Source: Diospyros lotus (lineage: Eukaryota; Streptophyta; Magnoliopsida; Ericales; Ebenaceae). Taken from it: a stretch of 64,000 nt of DNA. The translations under genes and the position numbers were made by a program. How positions within the stretch are numbered: position 1 is the first letter of the stretch; every line of letters begins with the position of its first letter. Shown piece after piece: positions 38,220 to 52,205 of the stretch. The stretch covers positions 33,804,753 to 33,868,752 of the forward strand of contig NC_068349.1 in the NCBI RefSeq assembly GCF_014633365.1. The letters run 5' to 3'. The notes under the pieces are model-generated. The model ran no database searches. It was given only the letters and a program-made list of their open reading frames with translations, and was not told the DNA's origin.

Positions 38220-38980
38220 AGAAAACTGAGAGTATGAAGGGAGAGAGAAATTAGGCGAGAGATTAATTATCAATTGTATTCAAAGATGCCAAAGGGGGAT
38301 CGGGATTAGTTAGTTTTGTATTGATCCTTGGCTCGGGAAAAGCGCCAAATAGCTACCCAAATTCAATTATTACATTGCCTAACAACTTATTGAAATGAGG
38401 CTATAACTGCCTGCATTTTCTTGCCTTTATAATCGTAGGCACATGACAACTTCCCCTTCCCTATTTTGTGAGAAATTCAAAGCAACCCTCTTGCATTTGG
38501 AAATTAGGAGAGTAGATCTGGGAGGTACTCTCAGATGTTGTTTTTCAGGTGCAAATTGGACTAACACATGAGAACTTGTGTCAGTGGGGCTCCTTATTTG
38601 TAAATAACTTGCATGTCTATGATGGCCATGGGTTTTGTCTCCATATTAGCTTCTAAGAGTATGGGGGGTAAGGATGGGACTTACTGGGCTTGTTTCGATA
38701 GACCCTTTAGTAGGGATACATGGAATTCATGATTTCTGCGAATCATCAGGTAGTTGTAGCTTGTAGGCAACATTTCCCATCCTTGCCACAATGAGACATG
38801 GACTATAAAACTTGGGGCTTAACTAAGAAATTTGTCATTGTGATAGTCTTAAGGTGGGCATGCCTTAATTTCAAGAAGACCTTGTCTTTAACTGCGAATT
38901 CCCTTTCACTCATTCTTTTATCTATGAAATCTTTATCTTCTTTTGATCATCGGTCAATTCCTTTTGTAGCAGCTTTAGCA

Positions 38981-41091
38981 CATCTTGCCTCTGCTATAGA
39001 TAGGAGTCTATTGTGAACACTATCGTTGGTCTCCAAATAGTGGGCAATAGGGGTGACTTATACCCATAGAGGGCCTCAAATGCCATCTTGATGGAACTAT
39101 GGTGAGAGTTGTACCACCATTGGGTTAGGGATAACCATCTATGCCATCCATTAGGTTGCAGAAAGCAAAGGCAACACAAGTAGGTCTCTAGGCACTGGTT
39201 GACCATCTCGGTCTACCCATCTATTTCTAGATGATAGGTCGAGGACATGTGCAATCTTGTTCCCAAACATGTTAGCAATTCCTTCCATAATAAGCTAGTG
39301 AACACCTTGTCTCGGTCTGGTACAATAGATTGGGGTATTCCATGAAGTTTCACCACTTGATTTAGAAAAACCCGAGATACCTCTTTTGTAGTGAAAGGGG
39401 ACAACCCTATGAAGTAAGCAAATTTAGTCAATCTGTCTACTATTACCAATATACAATCTCTTCTTTTTTATCTTAATAATCCTTCTATGAAGTGCATTGA
39501 CACGCTGGCCAACGCTTGTTCTAGGGTGGCTAGTGGTTACAGTAGCCCAGGGGGTGGCTACTGCCTCATGTTTGCACGTCTCGCACTTCATGACATACTC
39601 AATCATCCATCTTCAACTTCAACTAGTAAAGGAGCTATTTCACTTGGCAGTAAGTGTTTTGTATACTCGAATGGCCTCCCAATGGTCATCCATGCAAGGC
39701 TTGGAGGATTTTACCTTTCAGTTACTCACTATCACAAATTACTAGTCTTCCTTGATATTGCATTATCTTGTTGGTCAATGTGAATCTTGGTTTGCTATTG
39801 GAGTCTATGATGAGTCGTTCCAACAGTTCCTTAGACCAATCATCCTCTCCATAGGTAACAATAATCTCTTAATACTAATAAGGAGTGACCGAGGTGATTG
39901 TTGCCATTGTTCCCTCCTTAACACATTGCGATAAGGCGTTAACAACTTTTTTCTCCTTCCCTTCCTATATTGGATCACATAGTCCAATTCCATAAGTTTT
40001 GTCATCCCCTTATTTTGTAGACGTGTGTGCAATTTTTGTTGTGACAAAAATTTCAAGCTTCCATAGTCAGTTTTGCTGATGAATTGACCTCTTTTCAAGT
40101 AATGTCTCCATTTATCTACCGCAATCAACACAACTAATAACTCTTTGTCGTAAACACTCAAGCCTTGGTGTCTAGGAGTTAGGGCTTGGCTAGTGAATGC
40201 CAGTGGTTTGCCATCTTGTGTTAGTATTGCCCCTACCTAGGAACTACTTGCATTGTCTCTAATACGAAAGGTTTATTGAAGTTCGGTAGGCCAAACGTAG
40301 GTGCTTCACTCATTGCCCTCTTAAGCTGTTCAAAAGCTTTTATTACTCCAAGGGAATCCTTCATTCTTTAGTAAATTTGTAAGGGGCTTGTTGATCACCT
40401 CGTAGTTCCTCGTAAATCGTCGGTAGTAACCTATCAATCCAAAGAACCCCCTTAAGGCCTTAACATTCGTTGGTCGTGGCCACGTAGTAATAGTTGTCAC
40501 CTTTCTTGGATTAGTGCTCACTCTAACACTAGATATGACATGCCCCAGGTACTCTACTTGTTGTTGTGCAAAAACATTCTTTGATTTCTTAATAAATAAT
40601 TAATTGAATCTAAGAACCTCAAGTGTGATTCTCAGATGGACAAGGTGTTGATGGAAAAAAGGACTATACACCATTATGTCATAAAAAAACACTAGAATGA
40701 ATTTCCTTAGGTAATGTTTGAAAATTTGGCTTATTAAGGCTTGGAGTGTGGCTAGGGTATGAGCTCAAAAAACATCATCAAGAATTCATAATGCCTGTGG
40801 TGGGTGGTGGGGGCTATCTTAGGAACATCATTTAGGTTCATCTAAATTTGATGATAGACAGACCATAGGTCTAATTTAGTAAAGATGGTGGCATGTTTCA
40901 ATTTATCTAGTAAATCTTCTATGATAGGTATAGGAAATTTGTTCTTGATAGTGTGTGTGGGTGTTAAGTTGACGATAGTCAACACAAAAACGTCAACTAT
41001 TGTCTTTTTTCTTGACAAGAAGTACATGTGAGGCTTAGGGATTGTGGCTAGGGTTGATGATGGACTTTTGGAGCACACTCCTTATATATTT
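38981..41091 (-). mobile_element. Decayed Ty3/gypsy pol region, second copy
   Basis: Copy of 17690-19800 with the same RT, RNase H and integrase fragments in the same order: RT 40842-41078, RT connection 40330-40521, RNase H 39805-40161, integrase core 39213-39449, integrase C-terminal part 38994-39206. The interrupting stops are the same. Confidence 0.85.
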
Positions 41092-42127
41092 TCAAGCTTA
41101 GCCTTTTGTTTGGGAGGGTATTGATGAGCCCTTATGTTAATAGGCTCGATATTTGGTTTGAGTGTGATAGAGTGATCAAAGGGTCTTTTAGGGGAAAGGG
41201 AATTGGGTTTCATAAATAGGTCCTCCTATTCAACTAGAAGTTTATCAAGAGAATCAAGTTCTTGTACCTTCCATTGGCGTTGAGGATGACTATTGACCGT
41301 TAGCATTAATTCTCCTTCCCGTCCTTAGTTATTCCTTATTAGCTCCACAATATGTATAGAGAAGAGTTGAGCCACCTGTGCCTACTTGCTCTTGAATATT
41401 TTTTGCAACTTCTTTTTTGAAATCATTTTCACACCCTTGTTTCAATACTTCCACTAAGAGTCATCCTCCTGCCTTCCTTCTCGAATGTCACCCCCCGTCT
41501 TATTAAAATAAAAATTGATAAGACTCGCTTCTTTCATTGAGTCCATCCCCAATACAAGTTGACTTGTACATCACTTCCTAATAAAAACCTACGCAAGTTA
41601 GCTTGCACATCACCTTATGGCCATTAGTCATTGTCACATATAGAGGTTGGGTGCCAGTGATCTTACAATTTAGCTTTTTCACATTCTTCGATTGTCAACC
41701 ATTGGCAGGGTTACAATAGTAAATAAGTGTGCAAACTTCAAATCTTGAGTGTTTTTTTTTTTTTTTTATCTTTTTCACTTTTTGAAAAAGTAAATTTAAA
41801 TAATTGGAAAGTTATTTTTTGAATTATAACAATTTTTTGTGTTATCTTGATGTGAACTGAATTAGAATATATATGATAACAAGAAAATATAGGTAATTTT
41901 ATTATATCATCTAAAAGGGTAAAACTGCGTTTTAACATCTTAAATAAATTGAAATAACTTAAAAGTCTTAATTTATCAAGTACAAGTGGAATACATTTAT
42001 ATCAAATCTCCTGGCTCTATTAATACACCTTTTCTCTTTGTTAATTGGGCCCATCTCCTAAAATCTCTCTTTAAACATTTCATTTTTCAACATTAAATTT
42101 AGTGCACATGCATATTTTTTATAATAA

Positions 42128-42497
42128 AGATAAATTATATGAAATCTTTCTGCACTTAGGGTCATGTGTAATTTATGTTCTGTGCTTTTGATTGCATAAA
42201 AAAATTTTTACATTTTTAAAATATTGCAATCAATTACAATTTGTTGTTATTTTACATAATTTTATACAATAATCTACATACAAAATATATAATTTCACAT
42301 ATATAATTTTAATATATCAAAAAATATAAAATTTTATATTAATCAACTGATAGATTACATAAAATTATGTAAATAATAACAAATTGTGGCTGATTGTAAC
42401 ATTTTTGAAAGTGCAAAGGATTTTTTTATGTAATCGAAAACACAGGGGATAAATTGTACATAACTCTAAGTGTATGAGGGTTTTATATAATTTACCC
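42128..42497. mobile_element. Mutator-type foldback MITE, second copy
   Basis: Copy of 20836-21205 with the same TTATAATAA target duplications on both sides. Confidence 0.7.
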
Positions 42498-43241
42498 TTA
42501 TAATAATAAACATATTCTATAGAACAAATAATAGAATTATAATTACTTTTGACCATAAATTATGGCAAGCTAGGTTAATAATATTTTTGAATTTTCTATT
42601 TCAATTATCAAGAAAATAACAAATAAAAAAAACAAATTGGCATAAAAACACAAGCCTTTTTAAAGTAGGAGCATTAAATATGGATGAGTCAACAGTGTAG
42701 GAAAAGCAGAGTTCCATCTGGGTATTAATTTGATCACGCCAAAGGAAGGGTGTCATTGTGCAATTTTTTTTTTTAAATGAGGGCGCGGCGCTTAGTGAGA
42801 AACGGTGATAGTTGAGGGGGTCTAAGAGTAATTACTCCTTAAATCAAAGGAGTTAATGAGAATTAGCAAAATGAGGATGTTAAAAACTTAAAAAAAAAGA
42901 AAAAAAGACAAAAGATAATGTTCTATAATCAACAGAGGTTCCATGCCATAGAGGGACTTACCAATTACCACTTACCGGTCAACACCATCAAAAATATTGC
43001 TGCTGGGTTATACCTAACAGCCATCGGATTTATGGTTTTCATTTAAGAGTTTGCATGAATGCAATGTGTAATAATTTAAATTTGAACCCTCAATGGTCAC
43101 ACTTCACCTAATTTCGGGTTGGAATCGGATAAGAACATGACATTTTCATGTAATATAAATGATAAAAGTGTCGTCAAGTTGATTTTACAAGTTTTATAAA
43201 TAAAGAATAAATTAAGTACAATTCATTTTATACATGGCAAT

Positions 43242-43597
43242 CAGGTAAATCACACTAGAGGTCACAAAATTTTGATTTTTTTTTTAATTTGGTCATTAAA
43301 CTTCAATTTCTTGTAAAGTGATAACAAAACTTTAAAATATTTTATAATATGGTCACTAAAGTGATTTTTGGATAATTTTTCACCAAAATTGCTAATGTGG
43401 CAATGGCCACATCATCATCACATCAACTCCACATCATCTCCACGTCAGTAATTTCGGTTAAGAATCATCAAAAAATCATTTTAGTGACCACATTACAAAA
43501 TATTTTAAAATTTTATTATCATTTTGTAAGAAATTAAAATTTAGTGATCAAATTGAAATGAACGCCAAAATTTTGTGACATTTGATATGATTTATTT
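43242..43597. mobile_element. Foldback MITE, second copy
   Basis: Copy of 21951-22306, with the same one-mismatch target duplication CATGGCAAT/CATGGGAAT. Confidence 0.6.
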
Positions 43598-44228
43598 CAT
43601 GGGAATCCTTTGATATTGGTTTTATTTTTTTATTAAAAAATTAAAATAAAAAATAAAAGTAATAATAAATTTTAATTTAATTCTTAGAAAAATTAAACGA
43701 AGGTAAAATTATAGTTTTTTTTTTACTTTACAAAAAAATTATAGTTTTTACATTTTATAATAATTTGTAATTGCCCAAAAATACAAGGGTGGGGGAAAGA
43801 TCCCTCCTTGCAACTCTGGATACTCTTGAGGCAGCGGGGCCAGTGGCCCATCTCAAAAAATTTCCAGTCTTTGGTATCAGGACAGGAGAGGAGGCTCTTT
43901 TCAAACTTTGCCCCTTTTCATAACAAAAAGAAATAAAAAAAACGGCTAGTAGGGACCACCAACTCAGCCTTTTGCCCTTGATCTGTGCCAGTGCCAGCAC
44001 TCACCTCAATCCTGTCCATTTTCCTCCTCGTCTTTCCCAGGAAAATTGCAACCCATTTTTCTGTTGCCATAAGAATCAGATCAAACATTTTTACATTCTT
44101 TTAAAGAGACTACACTTTTTCTGATTTAGGGTTTCCCTTTGCTTTCCTTCCCATTTTCTCTCCCATCATTAGCAAAGAAAACCCATTGTTGGCGACAGTG
44201 GGTTTTCTCTCCTGCTGTGTGGGTGGTG

Positions 44229-47200
44229 ATGGAGAAGCTTCACTGTTTCTTTGAGTGGATTATTCTCTGCACTTTGCTGCTTGCAGCTTCTGTTTGTTCC
44301 AAGTACCATGGTAACCTATTTCCTGCTTTGTTTTCCTTTATTTGGTTTCTCTAATGTCATAGCATCTCTGCCAATATTCCATATGCATCATCTTCCTCTC
44401 TTTCTGGATGTTACTGTTTCTCAAATGTTTCATAGTTTCATAACTTCAGTGTACAATAGCAGTCACAAGCCTTGCCCATATAGGAGGAAGAAGCTATATA
44501 TCAGAATGGCCAATCCTTGTTATGGTCATAATTTTTTTTATACGTGTCTTATATTTTTTCAATGTATCTATGAGTGATATAATTGATGTTTTCTCCAGTG
44601 GACTATATCAAAATTTAGCCACAATATCATAGATTTCTCAAGTCTATAAGACCATATGGAGATCTTTTAGATAGATATATGCATTGGGGCGAACCCCTTG
44701 CTTACATCAAGGGTGCAGACTCAAAAGAGGTCTGTATGAGGAATATAATACCACAGACAGTAGATTAGTTATATTCCATAAGCTCTCATCTAGAACAGTT
44801 GTATTGTAACACAACTTCTCCTCACTGCTAGGGAAGATGACTTTTGAGCTCATGGAACCAAGTAATATCCTAAGATCTCCCCATAAAGTTCTGATGTGGA
44901 ATTGGGGCGTGACAAAAGTATGCAATTTGACAAGTCAATCTTCAAGAAATTGGGCCTTGAAGTCAGGATAAGGAATTATTATTTGATACTGGCTCATCCC
45001 CATGGTAATGACCAAGCTGAAATCTCTAAGAAAAGACTGGAGAAAGCTAAGGTGGCCCACAATTCATTCAATCATATAGAACTACTTCCCCATGGACTAA
45101 AAACTATGTACCATCAGATCAGGTTGGTCCAATCTTATTAACAAAAGAAAAGAATGGCAAAATTCCAGGGCAGTTAGCCAGAATCTTTCTGTGTTCAAAT
45201 CATGTTTTTAGCTATAGGTTTGTTGTCTACTTTTCTCTCTTGTTTTGGAGGTAGTAACTGCTACACACTGCAAACTCTCTTTGTTTTCATGTAGTTCAAT
45301 ATTGTGTAATGATATTTTTCACATTCACTCTGTTTATTTTTTAAACTCTAGTTGAGAATTTAGAGATGTAAATGAGTCCCTTATTAACCCCATTTACATA
45401 TTTGTTTTAGTAAATGTTCAAATAAGCCTTATGTCTATATCCCTCAGTTATGAATTCATATGCTTGTTTTAATTTGAAATGGGGTTAATTTGAGACCCAT
45501 TGGGAACCCATTCACATCCCTAGTTGAGATGCTGTCAACTTTCTACCTATGATTGGTTTTTTTAATTATGCCCTCTTTCACTATGTTTTTTCTTTAGCCC
45601 TCGGGGTTGTGGAGTGGTTTGCGGGAGATGCCTCCTTGTAGAAAAAAGCTATCTAGACTTAGGAACAAGAAAATATTCAATATAACTGCAATACCATGTC
45701 ATTGTGCTGACATGGTGTCATGTCCAATCATATCTTTCATTTATTTAGATCATCAATCTATAATAGTATCTGATGATGAAACCTATTTTTATTTTTAAAT
45801 TTATTAAAACCACCCAATGCATGTATTTATGATCTGAATACTTGACAATATATAATTGGAATGTGATACCACATCAACACAATAATGTGGTATATACAGT
45901 ATCTCTGCCTTTTTCTCCTAAAAAGACTAGAATGAAGATGTCTTAACCAATATAAGATTTCCTAATGTTTCCATTCTTGCAATGAAATACAAAATTTTTA
46001 AAATTTAATAAGTTCTTACTTTTCAAAGTTGCTGTCATTGCAGTGTGATTGTGTTTTCCTTTCTTCTTATTTTTTTATTTTTAGGTTTAATTTCCATCTA
46101 GAAATGGACAAAAAGGTGACTCAAGAGGGAAGGAGCTGGAAAATTTTGATATGAGGAGAAAAAACATTTTCCTGGTTATGTCCTTTGATTCTGTTATCAA
46201 ATGCAATCTTTTTGCCTTTCCCTTTAAAGTTAAAGGCAAAGATAAAGATTCATCCTCTAAATTGGACCATTTATGCCATAACTAAAAACTATTAATGAAA
46301 TCTTAAAATCATACCATTTCACATATCCTAAAGGGTTGGCACATACCATTTCATATGCCAAATTAGATTGCATCAGGAAAATTTCCTAGTTATGATCAAT
46401 AGGGAGGATGTTTTAGCTGTTGTTAAGGGCATAAAATGCATGTATAGAAATTACTGGGGACCTAGAATTCGTGGTCAACCCTACAAAATGATATAAAGGC
46501 TTGATATATTGTTGTTGCTGCACCCACAGTGACGGTTTTTATAGGCTGCTCAATTAGCTTTGACTTGGTGGATAAAATACTGTATCTTCACTTTGATTAC
46601 CACATTGGCAGCAATTCATAACCTGAAAGAATTGTGGGAGATAAGGAAATAGATTTCTGGATTAGTTGCATTATTTGCTACTTGCTAACGTTTTCAAGGA
46701 CCAGATTCTCAGTTATGATTGTTACCTGCTGTTTTGTCAGCAGGAAACCCTGCGAATGATCTAGTTGACATGATCAACAAGAACCGTACAGACCAAAAGT
46801 TCAAGCAACTGGACAACAGTCCTGGGCTTGGGTGCATGGCCTTGCAGTATGCAGAGGAATGCAAGGGGAACTGCACAAGCAACAACACCATAAGTTGTGA
46901 GCCACCTGAAGATGACTTCACTGAGGTTTTTGCTCCCAACTGTGGTGTGGAGCTACCCACTTTTGGCACCATATCAGGCCACATTGTGGGGTGCCAACAG
47001 AAGTATCTTGAGCCATCAGAAGCCTTCTCTCGTGTGCTTTTTCAAGACAAGAAAACTCTCTCCCTTCTAAAAAACAAAACACACACTGAAGTGGGAGTAG
47101 GCCTGATTGGAACCCATAAAGGGTTCTACTGGTGTGTTCTATTTAGTAGTAATCGAGCGAATTCTTCATTTGTGCTTGAAGACCTAGGTCAAGGGATCAA

Positions 47201-47318
47201 GCAGAAGAAAGGGTGCTTCAGTGGGACTAGTACCCCTTGCAGCTGGGGACATAGAATAACCAGCACTCTTTTCACCAATATCTTGACAACATGGTTTTCA
47301 TACAACTTATTGAGATAA
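44229..47318 (+). CDS. CAP/SCP-like secreted protein, second copy (exons 44229-44310 and 46741-47318)
   Basis: Both exons, the intron, the NAGNAG acceptor and the predicted protein match the copy at 22938-26027; I saw no coding difference. A real pair of tandem genes that had existed for any time would be expected to differ at silent sites, so the identity favours one gene represented twice. Evidence for function is the same: signal peptide in exon 1, CAP-like cysteine-rich body and hydrophobic C-terminus in exon 2. Confidence 0.75.
44896..45141 (+). mobile_element. Gypsy integrase fragment, second copy
   Basis: Copy of 23605-23850 inside the same intron. Confidence 0.5.
45361..45522. mobile_element. 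hAT-like MITE, second copy
   Basis: Copy of 24070-24231 with the same flanking GTTGAGA motifs. Confidence 0.5.
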
Positions 47319-50073
47319 CATGAATATTGTCAATCACATATTCTATGAGATTTTGCTTCTTTTCAGCTGAAGGGGGGAACTGGAAAGAAACTCCAAGATG
47401 CAGATTTGGAGTCAGCATTCTGAATCTATTAAAGGTTTGTGAGTTTGGAGGGCAAAATCTTGATATCAGCGTGGTGCTGTTTCCAGGGGATGCAACTGTC
47501 AAACTGACTGTTGTTTTGCTTATATTGAAGGTCGGAGTGTTGTTTAGTGCCATATTTATATGTTTGTAACTTGACTTTTCCTTTTCAGTTTCCTTGTTTT
47601 CCTTGTTTATATTTAGATGGAATCTCATTCTGTGGGTTTCAGAGCATGCCTTAACGGTCTACACACCACTCATCCATGAAGCATGCTACCTCCAGGTCCT
47701 TGCTGCTTTTTTTTTTCTTCTTTCTTCAGTGAAAAGGGTAAACTGCGTACTAAGGGTCCTCGGGGTCCATCTGCACCCCAGAAACATTCATGGCACCAAC
47801 AAGACCCCTTTATGGACTTCAATGAACGTTATTGACTCTTTTATCACTTACCCAACTAGTAATGGCATGAACCATGGCAGAACGTAATTAGCAAGCAAGG
47901 ATGCTGTCACTTGGACTTAAAGCACCAAACTTTTTATCTGAATATTTAGTATTCAAGCCAACCGATCTACCTCCCTGGTGGTCAATAATATTACTTAAGT
48001 ATGCTTATCCTGCCAAAACCAATTTTTGATAAGATTATGAGCCCTTGTGAAATGATTAATGAAATGAAGCTAGAATTACTTGTCTATGCATGCAAAATGA
48101 AGGTTTCTTTTCTTTTGCTTTCATAAATCCTAGCTCCAAATTTATCATTACCATGACTTGGTGGAGCAGAGACTCTGTTTCACCATTTAGGGGCCATATT
48201 GAAACAATCTTAACATTCAGAAGGTCACAGTTCATGTTATAACAAACTGTGTAAAAGAAATCTATACAAAATGGGTAATAAAAAAGGTATTAGATTCTGT
48301 TTTATACAAGCGTTGACACGTTATTATTTTACAGTTAAGCAGGGGAAAGTAAAAGTTCGATCTACCTAAACTAACCGAACTGAACTAACCCAACCTTTTA
48401 GTTCAGTTTGATTTTTTTCTTACATTGATTTGGTTTGATTATTTTTTCATAGAAATTTGGGTATTCAGTTTCAATTCATTTTTTTTTTTATCGAAATAAC
48501 CAAACTAATCAAATCAATCAAACTTTAAAACGACGTCGTTTTGATGGTTATAAAATGACGTCGTTTTTTGACTGGTCACTTGCAAATGAAGAAAAAGATA
48601 TTGAGAGAGACCAAGAGTTCAAAACCCACAAACTCTAAATCGAATCGAAACCCTATTGTCAAAAATACCTTCGTCTTTGTTAGATCGTCGTCGAATTTGA
48701 TTGTCGCCCTTCCACCACCTTCCCTTTTGTAATCCATTGTCAACCGACGATTGTCATCTCTTCTCCTTTTGCTCATCACCTTCGGGCCTTCACCTTTCGA
48801 CCACTTCCCCATTCCTTCATTCTTCCTTGTTGCTTCGACAATTGACCATCGTCTTCATCTCACCCTTTGTCCCATTTCCCGTCGACCTTTGTCTCATTGA
48901 TCGTCATCCCCTTCGTCGTTATCCATCTACTGACGAACATTGTCCCCTTTTGCTTGTCGCCTTTGTGCCTTCGGCCTCTCCCATGCTAGTCGACCTTCCT
49001 TGTTCTTTCCTTGTACCTTCATTGTTCCTTCGACGACCAACCGTCGTCCCCATCTCATCCTTCGTCCTCTTCGGTTGTCTCATAGACTATCTTTCTCTTT
49101 TTCAACTTATGGCTTGCAATCGACCCATCAGTGACCCACAAAAGTGAGTTTCAGTTAGGCTAAGGTTTTGAATTTTTTCAATTGTTTTGACTTTTGGTAT
49201 GGTTTTTTCTATTTTATTTGTGTACTTGCTTGAGACTCATTTTTTTAATATTTTTATATCAGTTTGATACAGTGCTTGATACAAAACGGTCTCAACGTCA
49301 TCATCTTGCAATATAAGTACTATATAGTTTTTTTTTTTTTTTTTTTTTTTTTTAATTGATCCATGTTTTACATGTGTTTGGGTATGCATAGTATTATTTC
49401 TATATGTGTGTATTTTGATAAAAATAGTTCAAAGAAGACTACGTCTCATTTGTGAGAAAGACATGAGAAGGGATAATAAGATATGTGGATCCATAACATG
49501 GGATGTTAATAATATAATAGTCTAATAGAAGATATGGATAATGGGATAGAGATGATTGGAGGGCTAGTCAACTAAGTGGGTTAAGCCTTGTGATAATGAC
49601 AAAGATGACTATGTTGATGCATGTATGGCATGTCATACTTGTGTATTTGAGTGTACTAACCAAAGCATATATGTATTCAAATCTTATTTGAACCTAAAAA
49701 GTACTCTCTCTCAATAATTTAGAATAAAGATAAAGAAAGAAAAGAAAAGGACAAAACAAAATAAGACATAAATCAAATAACAATAACAAGAAGACATTTA
49801 AACTCAACAAAAGAAAAACCCAAATGAAATTTTTCCTCTATATTTCGTAATTATCCACCAAAGATAGTATATTAAGTTCCTAGAGATCTTAAATGCCCTA
49901 GGTTATTATTTACATGTTGCACAAAGAAACCTTACTGCAAATTTGAGATTCCTATACTTTCAAAGAAAAGTTTCAATACATTACAAAGCACTTTGAAAAA
50001 TGACTTATATGCCCTTCCAACTATGTGTCCTCACTCTTTTAATATATATTAATTACAATTATATTAATTTTAG

Positions 50074-52083
50074 ATGGCAAGAGTCATACCACAAATAACC
50101 CTACCGATGATAGTTTAAGGCTTGCACCAATAGTAGTTCCAAGTCAAGCTCAAGATGATAGATATGCAACCTATGTCAGAAATATGAGATATTTTACCAA
50201 ATTTGTAAATTTTGAGGGTCAAATTAAAGGTAAGTGCAATTATTGTTCTAGGAAATTCCATTGTGCAAAAAAAAAAATGGGACTACGATTTTAAAAAATC
50301 ATACAGGATCTAGTAAAAAATACTCTCATGCTATGAAAACTCACCAAATGCAATTACACTTGCAATCAACTTCAAATGAAGGGGGGAGAGATGGTGAGAA
50401 TATGGGTGCACGTGTTAATTGAAAATGTAATCAAGTGCTTGTCAAAAAAATGGTAGATAAGCTTCTTTTTTTTTTCAAATTTGTTGAATGTGAGGGTTTA
50501 GACAATTTGTTTGTTGTTTGTCCTAAATTTTGAATTCTTTCTTGTTGGACTATTTCTCATGATTGTTTTGACATATTCAATGAAAAGATATTGAATTTGA
50601 TGAATAAGTTAAAAAAATTCTTGTCAAAAAGTTTGTTTAACCATTGACACATAGACCACCGTTCAAAGGATTAATTATACGTGTTTAACAGTGCACTTCA
50701 TTGACAACAATTGGACATTGAAGAAAAAAATCTTAAACTTTTGTCCAATTTCTAGTCATAAAGGTGACATCATTTCATTGGCAATTGAGAAATTTTTTAT
50801 GTGATGGAAATTTGATAGAGTTTTTATTTTGACAATGGATAATACTAGTTCAAATGATGTTGTTGTCGTGAACTTTAAGAAAAAAAATAGCAAAATGATA
50901 TGCTAGCATTATAAATGGGCATTGTTTGCATATGAGGTGCATGGTTCACATAATAAATTTAGTTGTACAACATGGTTTAAAAGAATTAAATGAATCAATA
51001 ACAAGAGTTGGGGATATAATGAAATATATTAGACAATCACTAGCAAGATTGAAGAAATTCAAAGAATGTGTTGCATTGAAAAAAATAGAATGTAAGGGCT
51101 TATTATCTTTGGATGTTGCAACTAGATGGAACTCTACATATATTCATGTTAGAAACTGCTCAAAAGTTTGAGAAGGCTTTTGAAAGATTTGATGAGGAAG
51201 ATCTTTATTTTAAGATAGATCTTGGAACAAGTGATTGAAATAATAACTTGCAACAAGTTTTTACTATTGATGGAAGACCTAAGCCAAAGAATTAGACGAA
51301 GATTAGAAAGTTTGTTACATTATTACAATAGTTTTTTGAGCTAATTTTGTGGGTTTTGAGGTCATCATATGCCACTTCCAACATATTTTTCCATGAAATT
51401 AGTACAATTTATGGTCTCTTACAAGAATGGCAAGAGGGTGATGATTTTGAGTTGAATGAATTAGCAAAAAAAAAAAGAAAGAAAAGTTTGACAAATATTA
51501 GAGGAATCTGAAAAAAATGAATCACTTAATTTACATTGTTGTGGTTTTTGATCCTAGACACAAATTAGACTTTATGTAGTATGCACTTCAAGAGATATAT
51601 CTGAGTGAGAAAGGAGTTAGTGTGGTTTTATCATTGAAAAATGTCATGCATGCTTTACATGATGAATATAAGCAAAAGTTGGCACCTCGAGATGAAGAAG
51701 AAGAGTCCTTTCAAGTTTATATTTCAATTGTTGTGGAGAATATTGAGAAAAAAAAATTCATAAGAACAAAATTGTTTGTTTCTCGTTTTAAAAAGCATAA
51801 GTCTACTAGTGGTAGTGGTTCTACTGATGTGCATTCAAAATTGGATAAGTATTTTAGTGAAGTGAGCGAAAAAGATAATGATGACTTTGACATTTTGAAA
51901 TGGTGGAAAGCTAATTGCCATAGATTTCATATTCTGTCACCTATAGCTCGTGAGGTATTAGCTATTTCAATTTCTACTATTGCATTCGAGTTTGCCTTCA
52001 GCACTAGAGGTCAAGTACTTGATCTATTTAGGAGTTTTCCAACTCTTAAAGTTGTTGAAACTTTGATTTGTACTCAATATTAG
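50074..52083 (+). pseudogene. hAT-family transposase, zf-BED type, inactivated
   Basis: Parts in order: a BED-type zinc finger (IKGKCNYCSRKF, with later H at HAMKTH) around 50220-50350; a middle region (NYTCLTVHFIDNNWTLKKKI) near 50670-50740; an RNase-H-like block with HMRCMVHIINLVVQHGLKEL and LLSLDVATRWNSTY (50926-51171); and a longer open C-terminal part (51622-52083) with LDKYFSE, FDILKWWKANCHRF, and the hAT dimerisation motif SPIAREVLAISISTIAFE then FAFSTRGQVLD. In-frame stops and a frameshift right after the ATG disable it. The usual SESAFS of the dimerisation domain is changed to FEFAFS. This is the best preserved of the three copies in the window. Confidence 0.8.
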
Positions 52084-52205
52084 GTTCAAACATCTACCAT
52101 CCCAATAAGTGTTGAAGAAGATTTAGATCATGTTGAAAAACTTAAAAATGGAAAACTTGTTTTTACTCATTTTTTTTTTTTAAATTCTAGTTCAATACTT
52201 GTTAC

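Larger units (their letters stand above)
30372..51561 (+). repeat. 21.2-kb duplicated unit, copy 2 (start of right contig)
   Basis: Near-identical direct repeat of 9075-30271. Unlike copy 1 it continues without a break into unique sequence beyond 51561. It lacks mtACP exon 1 and the left end of the composite element at 9023. All features inside repeat those of copy 1. Confidence 0.95.
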
